Assembly: GCF_022811705.1 (NCBI RefSeq)
Contig: NZ_CP094528.1
Location: forward strand, 1,798,001 to 1,862,000
Direction of reading: 5' to 3'
Source of the DNA: Agromyces larvae
GTDB lineage: Bacteria; Actinomycetota; Actinomycetes; Actinomycetales; Microbacteriaceae
DNA: 64,000 bases
In this document: positions 49,761 through 58,780 of the stretch, piece after piece
Layout: each line of letters starts with the position of its first letter
Numbering within the stretch: the stretch's first letter is position 1
Program-made: the position numbers and the translations under genes
The notes under the pieces: model-generated
The model's input: only the letters and a program-made list of their open reading frames with translations
The model's database searches: none
Told to the model about the DNA's origin: nothing

Positions 49761-50603
49761 ATGTCTCAGACCAGCGATCCCCTGCCCCTCGCGCCGCTCG
49801 TGCGCATGCACGACGGCCATCGCATCCCGCAGCTCGGGTACGGCCTGTACAAGGTGCCCGCCGACGACGCCGAGCGGCTCGCGCTCGCGGCCGTCGCAGC
49901 GGGCTACCGGCACCTCGACACGGCGACGCTGTACGGCAACGAGGAAGGCGTCGGCCGTGCCGTGCGTCGCGCGCCCGTGCCGCGCGACGAGCTGTTCGTC
50001 ACGACGAAGGTGTGGAACGACGACCACGGCTTCGACGAGACGCTGCGCGCGTTCGACGCGTCCATGGGCCGGCTCGGCCTCGACGTGCTCGACCTGTACC
50101 TCATCCACTGGCCGGTGCCGTCGCAGGATCGGTACGTCGACACGTGGCGGGCGCTCATCCGGCTGCGCGACGAGGGCCGGGTGCGGTCGATCGGGGTGTC
50201 GAACTTCCACCCGCACCACATCGAACGGCTCGTCGACGAGACCGGCGTGGCGCCCGTGATCGACCAGGTCGAGCTGCACCCCTGGCTGCCGCAGCACGCG
50301 GTGCGCACGTTCGACACCGAGCGGGGCATCCTGACCGAGGCCTGGTCACCGCTCGCCCGAGGCCGGGTGCTCGGCGACGCCGCCCTCGACCGGCTCGCCG
50401 CGAAGCACGGGCGCACGCCCGCGCAGATCGTGCTGCGCTGGCACCTCCAGCTCGGCAACGTGGTGATCCCGAAGGCGTCGAGCCCCGAGCGCATCCGCGA
50501 GAACCTCGACGTGTTCGGATTCGAGCTCGACGCCGACGACCTCGCCGCGATCGCGGCGCTCGAGACCGGTGAGCGCACCGGCCGCGACCCCGACTCCGAC
50601 TGA
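49761..50603 (+). CDS. Aldo/keto reductase
   Basis: A 280-residue paralogue of the reductase at 42577-43416, with YRHLDTATLYGNEEG, VTTKVWNDDHGFDE, YLIHWPVP and PKASSPERIREN. Tetrad complete. It lies 27 nt after the MFS gene, so the two may share a transcript. Substrate unknown. Confidence 0.92.
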   Translation: MSQTSDPLPLAPLVRMHDGHRIPQLGYGLYKVPADDAERLALAAVAAGYRHLDTATLYGNEEGVGRAVRRAPVPRDELFVTTKVWNDDHGFDETLRAFDASMGRLGLDVLDLYLIHWPVPSQDRYVDTWRALIRLRDEGRVRSIGVSNFHPHHIERLVDETGVAPVIDQVELHPWLPQHAVRTFDTERGILTEAWSPLARGRVLGDAALDRLAAKHGRTPAQIVLRWHLQLGNVVIPKASSPERIRENLDVFGFELDADDLAAIAALETGERTGRDPDSD

Positions 50604-50721
50604 CCGCGGAACGCCCGATGGCCGGGAATGGTTGGGGTGGGGCGGCGATCGTTTCCGAAGCGGAATCGAACCGTGATCGGACCGTCGCCTCAGGCGTCTT
50701 CACCCGGCCCGGGCCCGCCAA

Positions 50722-50727
50722 TAGCCT
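50722..50727 (+). promoter_or_regulatory. -10 box of DUF4349 gene (leaderless)
   Basis: TAGCCT, 6 nt before the ATG at 50734. Confidence 0.5.
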
Positions 50728-50733
50728 GGCCGC

Positions 50734-51663
50734 ATGAGACCTGCAGCGATACGATCGGCGGCCCGACGGCTCGCCCCGGCGGCGGGGATCGCCGCACTCA
50801 CCGTTCTGCTCTTCGCGGGGTGCTCGAGCATGGGCGCGCCCGCCTCGTCGGACAGCGGCGCGGTGCCCGACCTGCCCGCCGTCGAGCAGAGCGAGGCCGG
50901 TGACGTCGGCGGGGTCGAGCTCGCCGCGCCGGACGAGAACCGCAGCGTCATCAGGACCGGCCGGATGTCGGTCACCGCCGACGACCCGATCGCCGCCGCC
51001 GAAGAGGCCGCCCAGCTCGCGACAGCAGCCGGCGGCCGCGTCGACCACCGCAGCGAGACGCCCGGCAGCGGCACCCAGTCGCCTCGCGCCCGACTCACCC
51101 TGCGCATCCCGGTCGAGCGGCTCGACGCCGTCGTCGACGATCTGCGGGAGCTCGGCACGGTGAACTCGGTGTCGCTCGACGCGGCCGACGTCACCCAGCA
51201 GCGCGCCGACCTCGATGCCCGCATCGAGGCGCTCAGCGCATCGGTCGACCGGCTCGAGGCGCTCATCGGGCAGGCGACGACCACCGCCGACCTCATCGAG
51301 ATCGAGTCGGAGCTCACCACCCGCCAGTCGGAGCTCGACGGCCTCACCGCACAGCGCGACGCGCTCGTCGACCAGGTCGACTTCTCGACGCTGTCGCTCG
51401 AACTCGTGACCGAAGACGTCGCCCCGGTGCCCGAGCCCGCGACGTTCTGGGACGGCCTCGTGGCCGGTTGGACCGCCCTGGTCGCGTTCGGTTCGGGCCT
51501 GCTCGTCGTGATCGGCGCGCTGCTGCCGTGGCTCGCCGCGCTCGCCCTGCTCGGCGCGATCGTGCTCGGCATCGTGCTCGCGATCACCCGGTCGCGTCGC
51601 CGGGGATCGGATGCCACGACGGCGCCCGAGCCGCAACCGGCCGACGAGGCATCCGGTCACTGA
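50734..51663 (+). CDS. DUF4349 lipoprotein
   Basis: A 309-residue lipoprotein. Signal peptide with lipobox LLFAGC (Cys near 30), then the DUF4349 domain (about 65-250) with RTGRMSVTADDP and a coiled-coil stretch VTQQRADLDARIEALSAS, and one C-terminal helix (about 255-285) followed by a basic tail. The membrane-facing C-terminus with a lipid-anchored N-terminus is typical of the family. Function unknown. Confidence 0.88.
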   Translation: MRPAAIRSAARRLAPAAGIAALTVLLFAGCSSMGAPASSDSGAVPDLPAVEQSEAGDVGGVELAAPDENRSVIRTGRMSVTADDPIAAAEEAAQLATAAGGRVDHRSETPGSGTQSPRARLTLRIPVERLDAVVDDLRELGTVNSVSLDAADVTQQRADLDARIEALSASVDRLEALIGQATTTADLIEIESELTTRQSELDGLTAQRDALVDQVDFSTLSLELVTEDVAPVPEPATFWDGLVAGWTALVAFGSGLLVVIGALLPWLAALALLGAIVLGIVLAITRSRRRGSDATTAPEPQPADEASGH

Positions 51664-51703
51664 GCACCCGCCCGACGCCGGGCGCAGAGGGGTGCGCCCG
51701 GCG

Positions 51704-51709
51704 TAGGCT
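51704..51709 (+). promoter_or_regulatory. -10 box of acyl-CoA dehydrogenase gene (leaderless)
   Basis: TAGGCT, 6 nt before the GTG at 51716. Confidence 0.5.
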
Positions 51710-51715
51710 GGCGGC

Positions 51716-52870
51716 GTGACGCCCGAGACGCTGCTCGACGACGACCTGCTGGACCGGATCCGCGACCGCGCCGCCGACTACGACGCGCGCAACGCCTTCT
51801 TCGACGACGATCTGCGCGACCTGCGCGAGGCCGGGTACCTGCGGGCGCTGGTTCCCGAGGAATTCGGCGGGCTCGGCTGGGGTCTCGACGACGCGGTGCG
51901 CGCGCAGATGCGACTCGGCGGGGCCGCGCCCGCGACCGCGCTCGCGGTGAACATGCACCTCGTGTGGACCGGTGTCGCGAAGGTGCTGCGCGATCGCGGC
52001 GACGACACGCTCGAGTTCCTCCAGCGCGAGGCGGGCGCGGGCGAGGTGTTCGGCTTCGGCATCTCGGAAGCGGGCAACGACCTCATGCTGTTCGGCTCGC
52101 GCACGGCCGCCGACCCGCAGGCCGACGGCGGCTACCGGTACACGGGCCGCAAGATCTTCACCTCGCTCTCGCCCGCGTGGACGCGGCTCGGCACGATGGG
52201 CCTCGACACCGCGTCGCCTGACGCGCCGAAGATCGTCTACGGCTTCATCGACCGCGACGACCCCGACGTGCGCATCCTCGACGACTGGGACACGCTCGGC
52301 ATGCGCGCGAGCCAGAGCCGAACGACGGTGCTCGACGGCGCCTACGCCGCACCCGACCGCATCGTTCGGCGGCTCGACCCGGGGCCGAACGCCGACCCGT
52401 TCATCTTCGGCATCTTCGCGTGCTTCGAACTGCTCCTCGGAGCCGTGTACACCGGCATCGGCGGGCGGGCACTCGACCTCGCGGTCGCCGCAGCGCGCCG
52501 ACGCACCTCGATGAAGCACGACGGGCGCCCGCTCTCGGAGGACCCCGACATCCGCTGGCGCGTCGCCGACGCCGCCCTCGCGCACGACGCGATCGAGCCG
52601 CAGCTCGTGTCGCTCGCCCGCGACGTCGACGCCCTCGTCGACCACGGAGCGCTCTGGTACGCCAAGCTCTCGGGCGCCAAGGTGCGGGCCACCGAGACCG
52701 CGAAACACGTCGTCGACCAGGCGGTGCGGGTGGCCGGCGGGTCGACCTATTTCACGGGGTCCGAGCTCGGGCGGTTGTATCGCGACGTGCTCGCCGGCAT
52801 CTTCCACCCCTCCGACGACGAATCGGCGCACTCGACCATCGCGAACGCATGGCTGGGGCCGGTGGGCTGA
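51716..52870 (+). CDS. Acyl-CoA dehydrogenase family protein
   Basis: A 384-residue flavoprotein of the acyl-CoA dehydrogenase fold. N-terminal helical domain with LREAGYLRALVPEEFGGLG, the middle beta domain with FGFGISEAGNDLMLFGSRT and RYTGRKIFTSLSPAW, and a C-terminal domain containing DQAVRVAGGSTYFTGSELGRLYRDV. The catalytic base usual in the family cannot be placed with certainty; related proteins act on non-CoA substrates. GTG start with TAGGCT 6 nt before. Confidence 0.88.
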   Translation: MTPETLLDDDLLDRIRDRAADYDARNAFFDDDLRDLREAGYLRALVPEEFGGLGWGLDDAVRAQMRLGGAAPATALAVNMHLVWTGVAKVLRDRGDDTLEFLQREAGAGEVFGFGISEAGNDLMLFGSRTAADPQADGGYRYTGRKIFTSLSPAWTRLGTMGLDTASPDAPKIVYGFIDRDDPDVRILDDWDTLGMRASQSRTTVLDGAYAAPDRIVRRLDPGPNADPFIFGIFACFELLLGAVYTGIGGRALDLAVAAARRRTSMKHDGRPLSEDPDIRWRVADAALAHDAIEPQLVSLARDVDALVDHGALWYAKLSGAKVRATETAKHVVDQAVRVAGGSTYFTGSELGRLYRDVLAGIFHPSDDESAHSTIANAWLGPVG

Positions 52871-52904
52871 GGGAGACCGGGCCGACTCGCTGCTTTCCCC
52901 GCCG

Positions 52905-53810
52905 TCAGGCGCGACGGCGGAACGGGGCGAGCGTGGCCCGCACCGTGTCGGCGGCGCCCCAGTCGTCGTCGAACTGCGCGATCACGGCGAGGTGCTGGCG
53001 CAGCTGGATGATCGGCATGCGCTCGCGCCATCCGGCATCGAGCGACGTCAACTCGGCGTAGCGGTCGAAGAAGGCGCGCGCCTCGGGCGGCGGCGCCGTC
53101 GTCCACAGGTGCGCCAGGTCGACCTCCGCCCACGTGTACGAGACGGCCGGGTCGATCAGCGCGGGTCGCCCGTCGGGTGCGGCCATGACGTTCTGCGCCC
53201 ACAGGTCGCCGTGCGTGAGGCACGCGGCGCGCTTCGGCAGCAACTCGGGCAGTCGCGCGCAGAGATGCTCGAGCGCCGCGCGATCCGCCGCATCGAGCGC
53301 CGCGTGCACCCGGGGCTCCTCGAGCCACCGCAGCAGGCGGTGCCGGGCGAAGAACTCGAAGCCGTCGTCCTCCCACGCGTTGACCTGGCGACGTCGGCCC
53401 AGCCAGTTGTCGCGGTGCCAGCCGAACCGATCGTGGGCGGTCGTGGAGTGCATCCGGGCGAGCTCGTGCGCGAACCGCACCCAGAAGTCCTCGGTGCTCG
53501 GCCGCGGCGGCAGCGCGGACAGCACGAGCACGTCGCGGGTCGCGAGCACCACGTCGGGGGTCGCGATGTCGCCGAGCGTGCGGAGCGCGTGAAGCCCCTC
53601 GGCCTCCGTGTCGAAGGCGTCGTCGGACGGGGTCTCGGCGAAGGCCTTGACGAACACGGTCGTTCCTCCCGCGGTGCGGGCGAGGCCGGCAGCGGCCGCG
53701 AGTCCGCCGGTCACCGGTTCGATCGAGTCGATGCCGGTCATGCCGGCCGCGCGCAGCCGCTCGGACAGGATCGACGTGGAATCGGGAACCCCGCTGCTGT
53801 CCTCGCGCAC
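52905..53810 (-). CDS. Fructosamine kinase family protein
   Basis: A 301-residue aminoglycoside-phosphotransferase-fold kinase of the fructosamine/ketosamine-3-kinase family. ATP-binding lysine in VFVKAF, Brenner motif in CLTHGDLWAQNVM, and DPAVSYTWAEVDLA with the metal-binding Asp. Such kinases phosphorylate glycated amines for deglycation. The GTG at 53810 is supported by CAGGCT 6 nt upstream and TTGCAC 18 bp further; a GTG at 53789 is possible. Confidence 0.87.
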   Translation of the reverse strand: MREDSSGVPDSTSILSERLRAAGMTGIDSIEPVTGGLAAAAGLARTAGGTTVFVKAFAETPSDDAFDTEAEGLHALRTLGDIATPDVVLATRDVLVLSALPPRPSTEDFWVRFAHELARMHSTTAHDRFGWHRDNWLGRRRQVNAWEDDGFEFFARHRLLRWLEEPRVHAALDAADRAALEHLCARLPELLPKRAACLTHGDLWAQNVMAAPDGRPALIDPAVSYTWAEVDLAHLWTTAPPPEARAFFDRYAELTSLDAGWRERMPIIQLRQHLAVIAQFDDDWGAADTVRATLAPFRRRA

Positions 53811-53816
53811 CCGCCC

Positions 53817-53846
53817 AGCCTGTCGCGGTGCGTCGCCCCGGTGCAA
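53817..53846 (-). promoter_or_regulatory. Promoter of fructosamine-kinase-family gene
   Basis: Minus-strand TTGCAC (53846-53841), 18-bp spacer, CAGGCT (53822-53817), then 6 nt to the GTG at 53810. Confidence 0.5.
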
Positions 53847-53929
53847 CCGGACGACGCGGAATCCGATCTCGCGGCCTCGATAGACTGACGGCGCGGCCGT
53901 GCTCGCGCCGCTGACCGTAGGGAGTGCAG

Positions 53930-54106
53930 ATGAACGGCGTCCTGTTCCTGATCGCGATGGCGATCTTCGTGTTCGGCCTGTGGCTGTTCGGCATCGCCGA
54001 GACGGTGCCCGGGTTCCAGGCGCCGGTCTTCTTCGCGGGCATCCTGTGCGTGGCGATCGCCCTCGCCATCCCGACGACGGTGCTCGGTCGGGGCGGCGGA
54101 CGGTGA
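53930..54106 (+). CDS. Small two-helix membrane protein
   Basis: A 58-residue protein with two hydrophobic helices (about 3-23 and 30-50). No family recognised. GGGAG lies 5 nt before the ATG. TAGACT at 53881-53886 is a likely -10. Its stop overlaps the GTG of the AlaX-like gene (GTGA), so both are translated together. Confidence 0.65.
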   Translation: MNGVLFLIAMAIFVFGLWLFGIAETVPGFQAPVFFAGILCVAIALAIPTTVLGRGGGR

Positions 54107-54999
54107 CCCTGCCGGTCGCCGACACGATCGTCATCTATCCCGCGGGCGACCTCGTCGCCCGTTCGCGCGTGGTGCACGTCGAGGCCACGGCCGACGGCCG
54201 GCTCGCCGTGATCACCGCCGCCACGAGCTGTCACCCGGTGGACGCATCCTGGCCCGACCAGCCCGCCGACCGCGCGGTGCTGCGCGTCCTGGACGGCGGC
54301 GCGGGCACCGCGTCCGCGATCGAGGTGCTCGACGCGGTGGTCGGAGCGACCGACGGCGACGTGCTGCACCTCGGCGCCGACGTGCCCGTGCGGCGCGGCA
54401 CCGAGGGCTGGGCGTTCGTCGTCGCGCACCTGGTCGCCGCCGACGCGCCGGTCGCCGAAGGCGACGAGGTCGAGATCGAGGCGGATGCTGCGCTTCGCGC
54501 CGAGTTGTCCGCCGGGCACACGGCCTGTCACCTGGCCGCGCTCGCCCTGAACCGGGCGGTGGCCGGCAACTGGTCGAAGGAGTTCCGCACCGACGCGCTC
54601 GGCTCCCCCGACTTCGATCAGGCCGCGATCCAGACGTCCACCATCGTGCCGAACGGCTCGATCGATCGGTTCCGGCTGAACTCGTCGCTGCGTCGCAAGG
54701 GCTTCGACATCGCCGGGCTTCCCGCGCAGCTCGATGATGTCCGGGCCGCCATGACGGCGCAGCTCGCCGAATGGGTCGCCACCGGGGCATCCGTTCGGGT
54801 CGAGCGCGGCGGTGACGGCCTCACCGACCTGCGCGAGTGGGTGTGCGAGCTGCCGGGCGGTACGGCGCGCATTCCGTGCGGCGGCACGCACGTGGCATCC
54901 CTCGCCGAGTTCGCGGCCGTCGACGCGGAGCTCGCGCTCCTCGAGGACGGCGGCACCGCCCTGCTGGAGCTGCGCACCTCCGCGACGCGCCGCGACTGA
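54103..54999 (+). CDS. AlaX-like metal-dependent hydrolase
   Basis: A 298-residue protein with the threonyl/alanyl-tRNA synthetase editing domain. The metal ligands are visible as HTACH (HxxxH) in GHTACHLAALALN near 140 and CGGTH (CxxxH) in IPCGGTHVASLAE near 255. The AlaX family removes Ser or Gly from mischarged tRNA-Ala. A first domain (1-115) is the beta-barrel found in longer AlaX proteins. Overlap with the small membrane gene suggests co-expression. Confidence 0.88.
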   Translation: MTLPVADTIVIYPAGDLVARSRVVHVEATADGRLAVITAATSCHPVDASWPDQPADRAVLRVLDGGAGTASAIEVLDAVVGATDGDVLHLGADVPVRRGTEGWAFVVAHLVAADAPVAEGDEVEIEADAALRAELSAGHTACHLAALALNRAVAGNWSKEFRTDALGSPDFDQAAIQTSTIVPNGSIDRFRLNSSLRRKGFDIAGLPAQLDDVRAAMTAQLAEWVATGASVRVERGGDGLTDLREWVCELPGGTARIPCGGTHVASLAEFAAVDAELALLEDGGTALLELRTSATRRD

Positions 55000-55048
55000 A
55001 CGGCGGGCGGCGCGCCCGCACCGTGCCGCCGACACCCCTGCGCGGGGT

Positions 55049-55054
55049 TACACT
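55049..55054 (+). promoter_or_regulatory. -10 box of antiporter operon (leaderless)
   Basis: TACACT, 7 nt before the GTG at 55062. Confidence 0.5.
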
Positions 55055-55061
55055 TGCCGCC

Positions 55062-55556
55062 GTGGGAATTCGCATCGAGAAGGTCGACCTGCCGGGCATC
55101 GGCTGGCGCCACGACCTGGTGACCGAGGGCGGGCGGCGCATCAGCGTCGTGTCGCACCGCGACGGTGAACGCGACCTCGGCCTGTTCGACGCCGACGACC
55201 CCGACGCCTGTCGCGACAGCATCCCGCTGAACGACGACGAGGCGGCGGCACTGGCCGACGTGCTCGGCGCCTCGGTGATGCTGAGCCGGTTGACCAGTCT
55301 CTCCGACGAGACGGCCGGGCTCTACACCGAGCAGATCGCGCTTCCGACCGATTCCCCCTACCTGAACCGCACGCTGGGCGACACGAAGGCGCGCACCCGC
55401 ACGCACGCCTCGATCGTGGCGATCGTCCGCGACGGTGCAGTGATCCCGTCGCCCACGCCGACCGAGCCGCTGCGGCCCGGCGATGTGATCGTCGCGGTCG
55501 GCACGCGCGAAGGCCTCGACGGCGTCTCGCGTCTGCTCGCCAACGGTCCCGGCTGA
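55062..55556 (+). CDS. Cation:proton antiporter regulatory subunit (KhtT-like)
   Basis: A 164-residue protein with an N-terminal domain and a C-terminal TrkA-C domain (about 85-160; RTHASIVAIVRDGAVIPSP, LRPGDVIVAVGTREGL). KhtT proteins sense ligands and gate the partner antiporter KhtU. It is 11 nt upstream of the antiporter gene. GTG start with TACACT 7 nt before. Confidence 0.88.
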   Translation: MGIRIEKVDLPGIGWRHDLVTEGGRRISVVSHRDGERDLGLFDADDPDACRDSIPLNDDEAAALADVLGASVMLSRLTSLSDETAGLYTEQIALPTDSPYLNRTLGDTKARTRTHASIVAIVRDGAVIPSPTPTEPLRPGDVIVAVGTREGLDGVSRLLANGPG

Positions 55557-55567
55557 GCGGCGCCTCC

Positions 55568-56749
55568 ATGCACGAGACCACGCTGCTCCTGATCGAAGTC
55601 GGCGCGCTGCTTCTCGGCATGAGCCTGCTCGGGCGCCTCGCGATCCGCTTCGGCGTCTCGCCGATCCCGGTGTACCTGCTGCTCGGCCTCGCGTTCGGGG
55701 AGGGCGGCGTGCTGCCGCTCGACGCGAGCGAGGAGTTCTTCCAGGTCGGCTCCGAGATCGGCGTCATCCTGCTGCTGGCGCTGCTCGGCCTGGAGTACAC
55801 CGCGGAGGAGCTGTTCGGCGGCCTCAAGTCCTCGCGCGCCGCTGGCCTCGTCGACGGCCTGCTGAACGCCCTGCCCGGTGCCGCGTTCGCACTGGTGCTC
55901 GGCTGGGGACCGGTGGCGGCCGTCGCGCTCGCGGGCGTCACCTGGGTGTCATCGTCGGGGGTGATCGCGAAGCTGCTGCGCGACCTCGGGCGGCTCTCGA
56001 ACCGCGAGACGCCGGGGGTGCTCGCCGTGCTCGTGATCGAAGACCTCGCGATGGCGTTCTACCTGCCGGTGCTCTCGGCGATCGTCGTGGGCGTGAGCCT
56101 CGTGCAGGGTGCGATCTCGGTCGCGATCGCCGTGGCGGTGGTCGCCGTCATCCTCTACATCGCGCTGCGCCACGGGCACGTCGTGTCGCGGCTCTTCCCG
56201 GCCGACGACTTCGAACCGCTGCTGCTCGGCGTGCTCGGCCTCACGATGCTCGTCGCCGGGCTCGCCGCCGAGGTCAGCGTGTCGGCCGCGGTGGGAGCGT
56301 TCCTCGTGGGCATCGCGCTGTCGGGCCGGGTGGCCGAGAACGCGAGCCAGGTGCTCACGCCGCTGCGCGACCTGTTCGCGGCGATCTTCTTCGTGTTCTT
56401 CGGGCTGACGACGGACTGGTCCGACCTGGTGTCGATGCTGTTGCCCGCCCTCGCCCTGGCCGTCGTCACGATCGCGACGAAGGTGCTCACCGGCATGTAC
56501 GCGGCGCGGCGCGCCGGTGTCGGCCTGCTGGGTCAGTGGCGGGCGGGCTTCGCCCTCACGCCGCGCGGCGAGTTCTCGATCGTGATCGCGGGGCTGGCGG
56601 TCGGCGCCGGGGTGACGCCGCAGCTCGCCCCGCTCGCGACGGCGTACGTGCTCATCACCATCCTCGCCGGCACGTTCCTCACGCGCCTGCCCGATGCCGC
56701 TTGGTTCCGCGCGGCGGTCAGGAAGCAGGCGGTGCGTCCGCCGGTGTAG
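55568..56749 (+). CDS. CPA2 cation:proton antiporter (KhtU-like)
   Basis: A 393-residue CPA2 family antiporter with 12-13 helices. MSLLGRLAIRFGVSPIP, then the core WVSSSGVIAKLLRDLGRL and VIEDLAMAFYLPV with the ion-binding aspartate, and FFGLTTDWSDL. It lacks the C-terminal TrkA-N domain of KefB/C; the separate TrkA-C protein supplies regulation, so KhtTU-like K+ export is likely. It overlaps the convergent luciferase-like gene by 32 bp. Confidence 0.9.
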   Translation: MHETTLLLIEVGALLLGMSLLGRLAIRFGVSPIPVYLLLGLAFGEGGVLPLDASEEFFQVGSEIGVILLLALLGLEYTAEELFGGLKSSRAAGLVDGLLNALPGAAFALVLGWGPVAAVALAGVTWVSSSGVIAKLLRDLGRLSNRETPGVLAVLVIEDLAMAFYLPVLSAIVVGVSLVQGAISVAIAVAVVAVILYIALRHGHVVSRLFPADDFEPLLLGVLGLTMLVAGLAAEVSVSAAVGAFLVGIALSGRVAENASQVLTPLRDLFAAIFFVFFGLTTDWSDLVSMLLPALALAVVTIATKVLTGMYAARRAGVGLLGQWRAGFALTPRGEFSIVIAGLAVGAGVTPQLAPLATAYVLITILAGTFLTRLPDAAWFRAAVRKQAVRPPV

Positions 56750-57830
56750 CGGATGCATCCGAGCCGGCGTCGGCAGCTGCGTCGTCTGCGTCGGCCTCGG
56801 CGAGGAGCTCGCGCACGCGGGGCACCACCTGGGTCGCGTACCGCTCGATCGTCTCCATCATGACCTCGTGCGGCAGCGTGCCGTTCGAGTACTTCAGGTC
56901 GAACCGGGTCGCCCCGATGGAGCGCATCGCCGCGGCGATCTTCGTCGCGACCGTCTCGGGTGAACCGGCGTACAGCGCGCCGTGCTCGCTCGCCTCGGCC
57001 TCGAAGTGCGCGCGGGTCGCCGGACCCCAGCCGCGCTCGCGGCCGATGCGGTTGATGATGACCTCGTAGTGCGGCCAGAGCGTGTCGAGCGCCGCCTCGT
57101 CGGTCTCGGCGACGATGCCGGGCGAGTGCACCGCGATCGGCTGCGGTTCGTGGCCGAACTGCTCGAGCGCCCGACGGTACAGGTCGGCGAGCGGCGCGAA
57201 GCGGGCCGGGCTGCCGCCGATGATGGCGAGCACGAGCGGCAGGCCGTAGTGCGCGGCGCGCACGACCGACTCGGGGCTGCCGCCGACGCCGACCCAGGTC
57301 TTCAGCCGGCCGTGCTCGACCGGCGGGTAGACGAGCTGGTCGGTCAGCGGCGGGCGCAGGGTGCCCGTCCAGGTCACCGGCTCCTGGGTGAGCAGGGCGG
57401 CGAACAGCTGCAGCTTCTCTTCGAACAGCTCCTGGTACTGGCTGAGGTCGTAGCCGAACAGCGGGAACGACTCGATGAACGACCCTCGGCCCAGGATGAC
57501 CTCGGCCCGCCCGTTCGAGACCGCGTCGAGCGTCGAGAACCGCTGGAACACGCGCACGGGGTCGTCGCTGCTCAACACCGTCACGGCGGAGCCGAGATGG
57601 ATCCGCTCGGTCCGGCTCGCGATCGCGGCCAGCACGACGTCGGGCGCGGAGACGGCGAACTCGTGGCGGTGGTGCTCACCGATGCCGAAGAAATCGAGGC
57701 CGAGCCGGTCGGCGGCAACGGCCTCTTCGACGACGTTGCGCAGCACCCGGGCGTGCGGGAGCACCTCGCCGTCGGGGCCGAGCGTCACATCGCCGAACGT
57801 GTCGAGCCCGAACTCGTAGTGGCGAGTCAT
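56718..57830 (-). CDS. LLM-class flavin-dependent oxidoreductase
   Basis: A 370-residue bacterial luciferase-like TIM barrel that uses FMN or F420. Motifs: FFGIGEHHRHEFAVSAPDVVLA near 50, GSAVTVLSSDDPVRVFQRF, EVILGRGSFIESFPLFGYDL. The last ~45 residues are an Ala/Asp-rich tail (ADADDAAADAGS) that overlaps the antiporter end. It is divergent from an F420-reductase-like gene. Cofactor and substrate are unknown. Confidence 0.9.
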   Translation of the reverse strand: MTRHYEFGLDTFGDVTLGPDGEVLPHARVLRNVVEEAVAADRLGLDFFGIGEHHRHEFAVSAPDVVLAAIASRTERIHLGSAVTVLSSDDPVRVFQRFSTLDAVSNGRAEVILGRGSFIESFPLFGYDLSQYQELFEEKLQLFAALLTQEPVTWTGTLRPPLTDQLVYPPVEHGRLKTWVGVGGSPESVVRAAHYGLPLVLAIIGGSPARFAPLADLYRRALEQFGHEPQPIAVHSPGIVAETDEAALDTLWPHYEVIINRIGRERGWGPATRAHFEAEASEHGALYAGSPETVATKIAAAMRSIGATRFDLKYSNGTLPHEVMMETIERYATQVVPRVRELLAEADADDAAADAGSDASATPADAPPAS

Positions 57831-58057
57831 CCGCGCATCCCCTCCGTCGCATCCCCCACGGGGATTCCATGCTCATGCATCGACATGCCGGAACCCGCCG
57901 TGCCACGAGACTATTCCCAGCCGCGCAACGGCTGCCAGTGGGAGGATGGACGCAAGCCGCATGGGAATGCGGCGCAGCGTCGCGCGCGTTTTCTGCATAC
58001 GGATGCATCGAATCGGATGCCCCTCGCACCCGACCACTCGGAGAGGACACGCGGAAC

Positions 58058-58708
58058 ATGGAGCGACCCGTCATCGGGATCTTCGGCGCCGGCAAGGTCG
58101 GCACCGCGCTCGCACGGCTGCTCGTGGCATCCGGTCACCGCGTGCTCATCGCCGGCTCGCCGCGCCAGACCGCCCTCGATCTCGTCGTCGGCGTCGTCGC
58201 GCCGGGTGCCGAAGTGGCGACGCCCGACGCGCTGGTCGACGCGGCCGACGTCGTCATCGTCGCCGTGCCGTTCGGCAAGGCCGCGACCGTCCCGTGGCCG
58301 CGGTTCGACGGCAAGATCGTCGTCGACGCCATGAACTACTGGCCGCCGATCGACGGCAACCTGCCCGACATCGACGCCGACCCGCGTTCCACGAGCGAGA
58401 TCAACGCCGCACGCAACCCGGGCGCGCGCCTCGTGAAGAGCCTCAACCACCTCGGCTACCACGAGATGGAAGACGACAGCATGCCGCCCGGCTCATCGCT
58501 GCGACGAGCGCTCGCGGTCGTCGGCGACGACGCCGACGCCCGCGCCGTGGTCGCACGCATCATCGACGCGATCGGCTTCGACCCCGTCGACGGCGGAGCG
58601 CTCGCGCACGGCGTGGAGCTCGAGCCGGGGCATCCGATCTTCGGTCGCGAACTGAGCTGCGCCGAACTCGGCGCCCTGCTCACCCCGGCGCAGCCCGCCG
58701 CTGCCTGA
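58058..58708 (+). CDS. NADPH-dependent F420 reductase-like protein
   Basis: A 216-residue Rossmann protein: GIFGAGKVGTALARLLVASG at the N-terminus, DAADVVIVAVPFGKA, VVDAMNYWPP and LNHLGYHEMEDD. The fold resembles F420H2:NADP oxidoreductase and the N-terminal half of 6-phosphogluconate dehydrogenase. The ATG at 58058 has GAGAGGA about 10 nt upstream. The 227-bp gap to the divergent LLM gene shows no clear -10 near the start. Confidence 0.85.
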   Translation: MERPVIGIFGAGKVGTALARLLVASGHRVLIAGSPRQTALDLVVGVVAPGAEVATPDALVDAADVVIVAVPFGKAATVPWPRFDGKIVVDAMNYWPPIDGNLPDIDADPRSTSEINAARNPGARLVKSLNHLGYHEMEDDSMPPGSSLRRALAVVGDDADARAVVARIIDAIGFDPVDGGALAHGVELEPGHPIFGRELSCAELGALLTPAQPAAA

Positions 58709-58725
58709 GGCACAGACGCGCCGCC

Positions 58726-58780
58726 GGTGCGCTCGTCGCCGGTGCGCTCGTCGTGGGTGCGCTCGTCGCCGGTGCGCTCA
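58726..58780. repeat. 15-bp tandem repeat x3-4
   Basis: Units GGTGCGCTCGTCGCC at 58726, GGTGCGCTCGTCGTG at 58741, GGTGCGCTCGTCGCC at 58756 and a partial at 58771, between two convergent genes and touching the end of the MFS gene. Confidence 0.8.
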
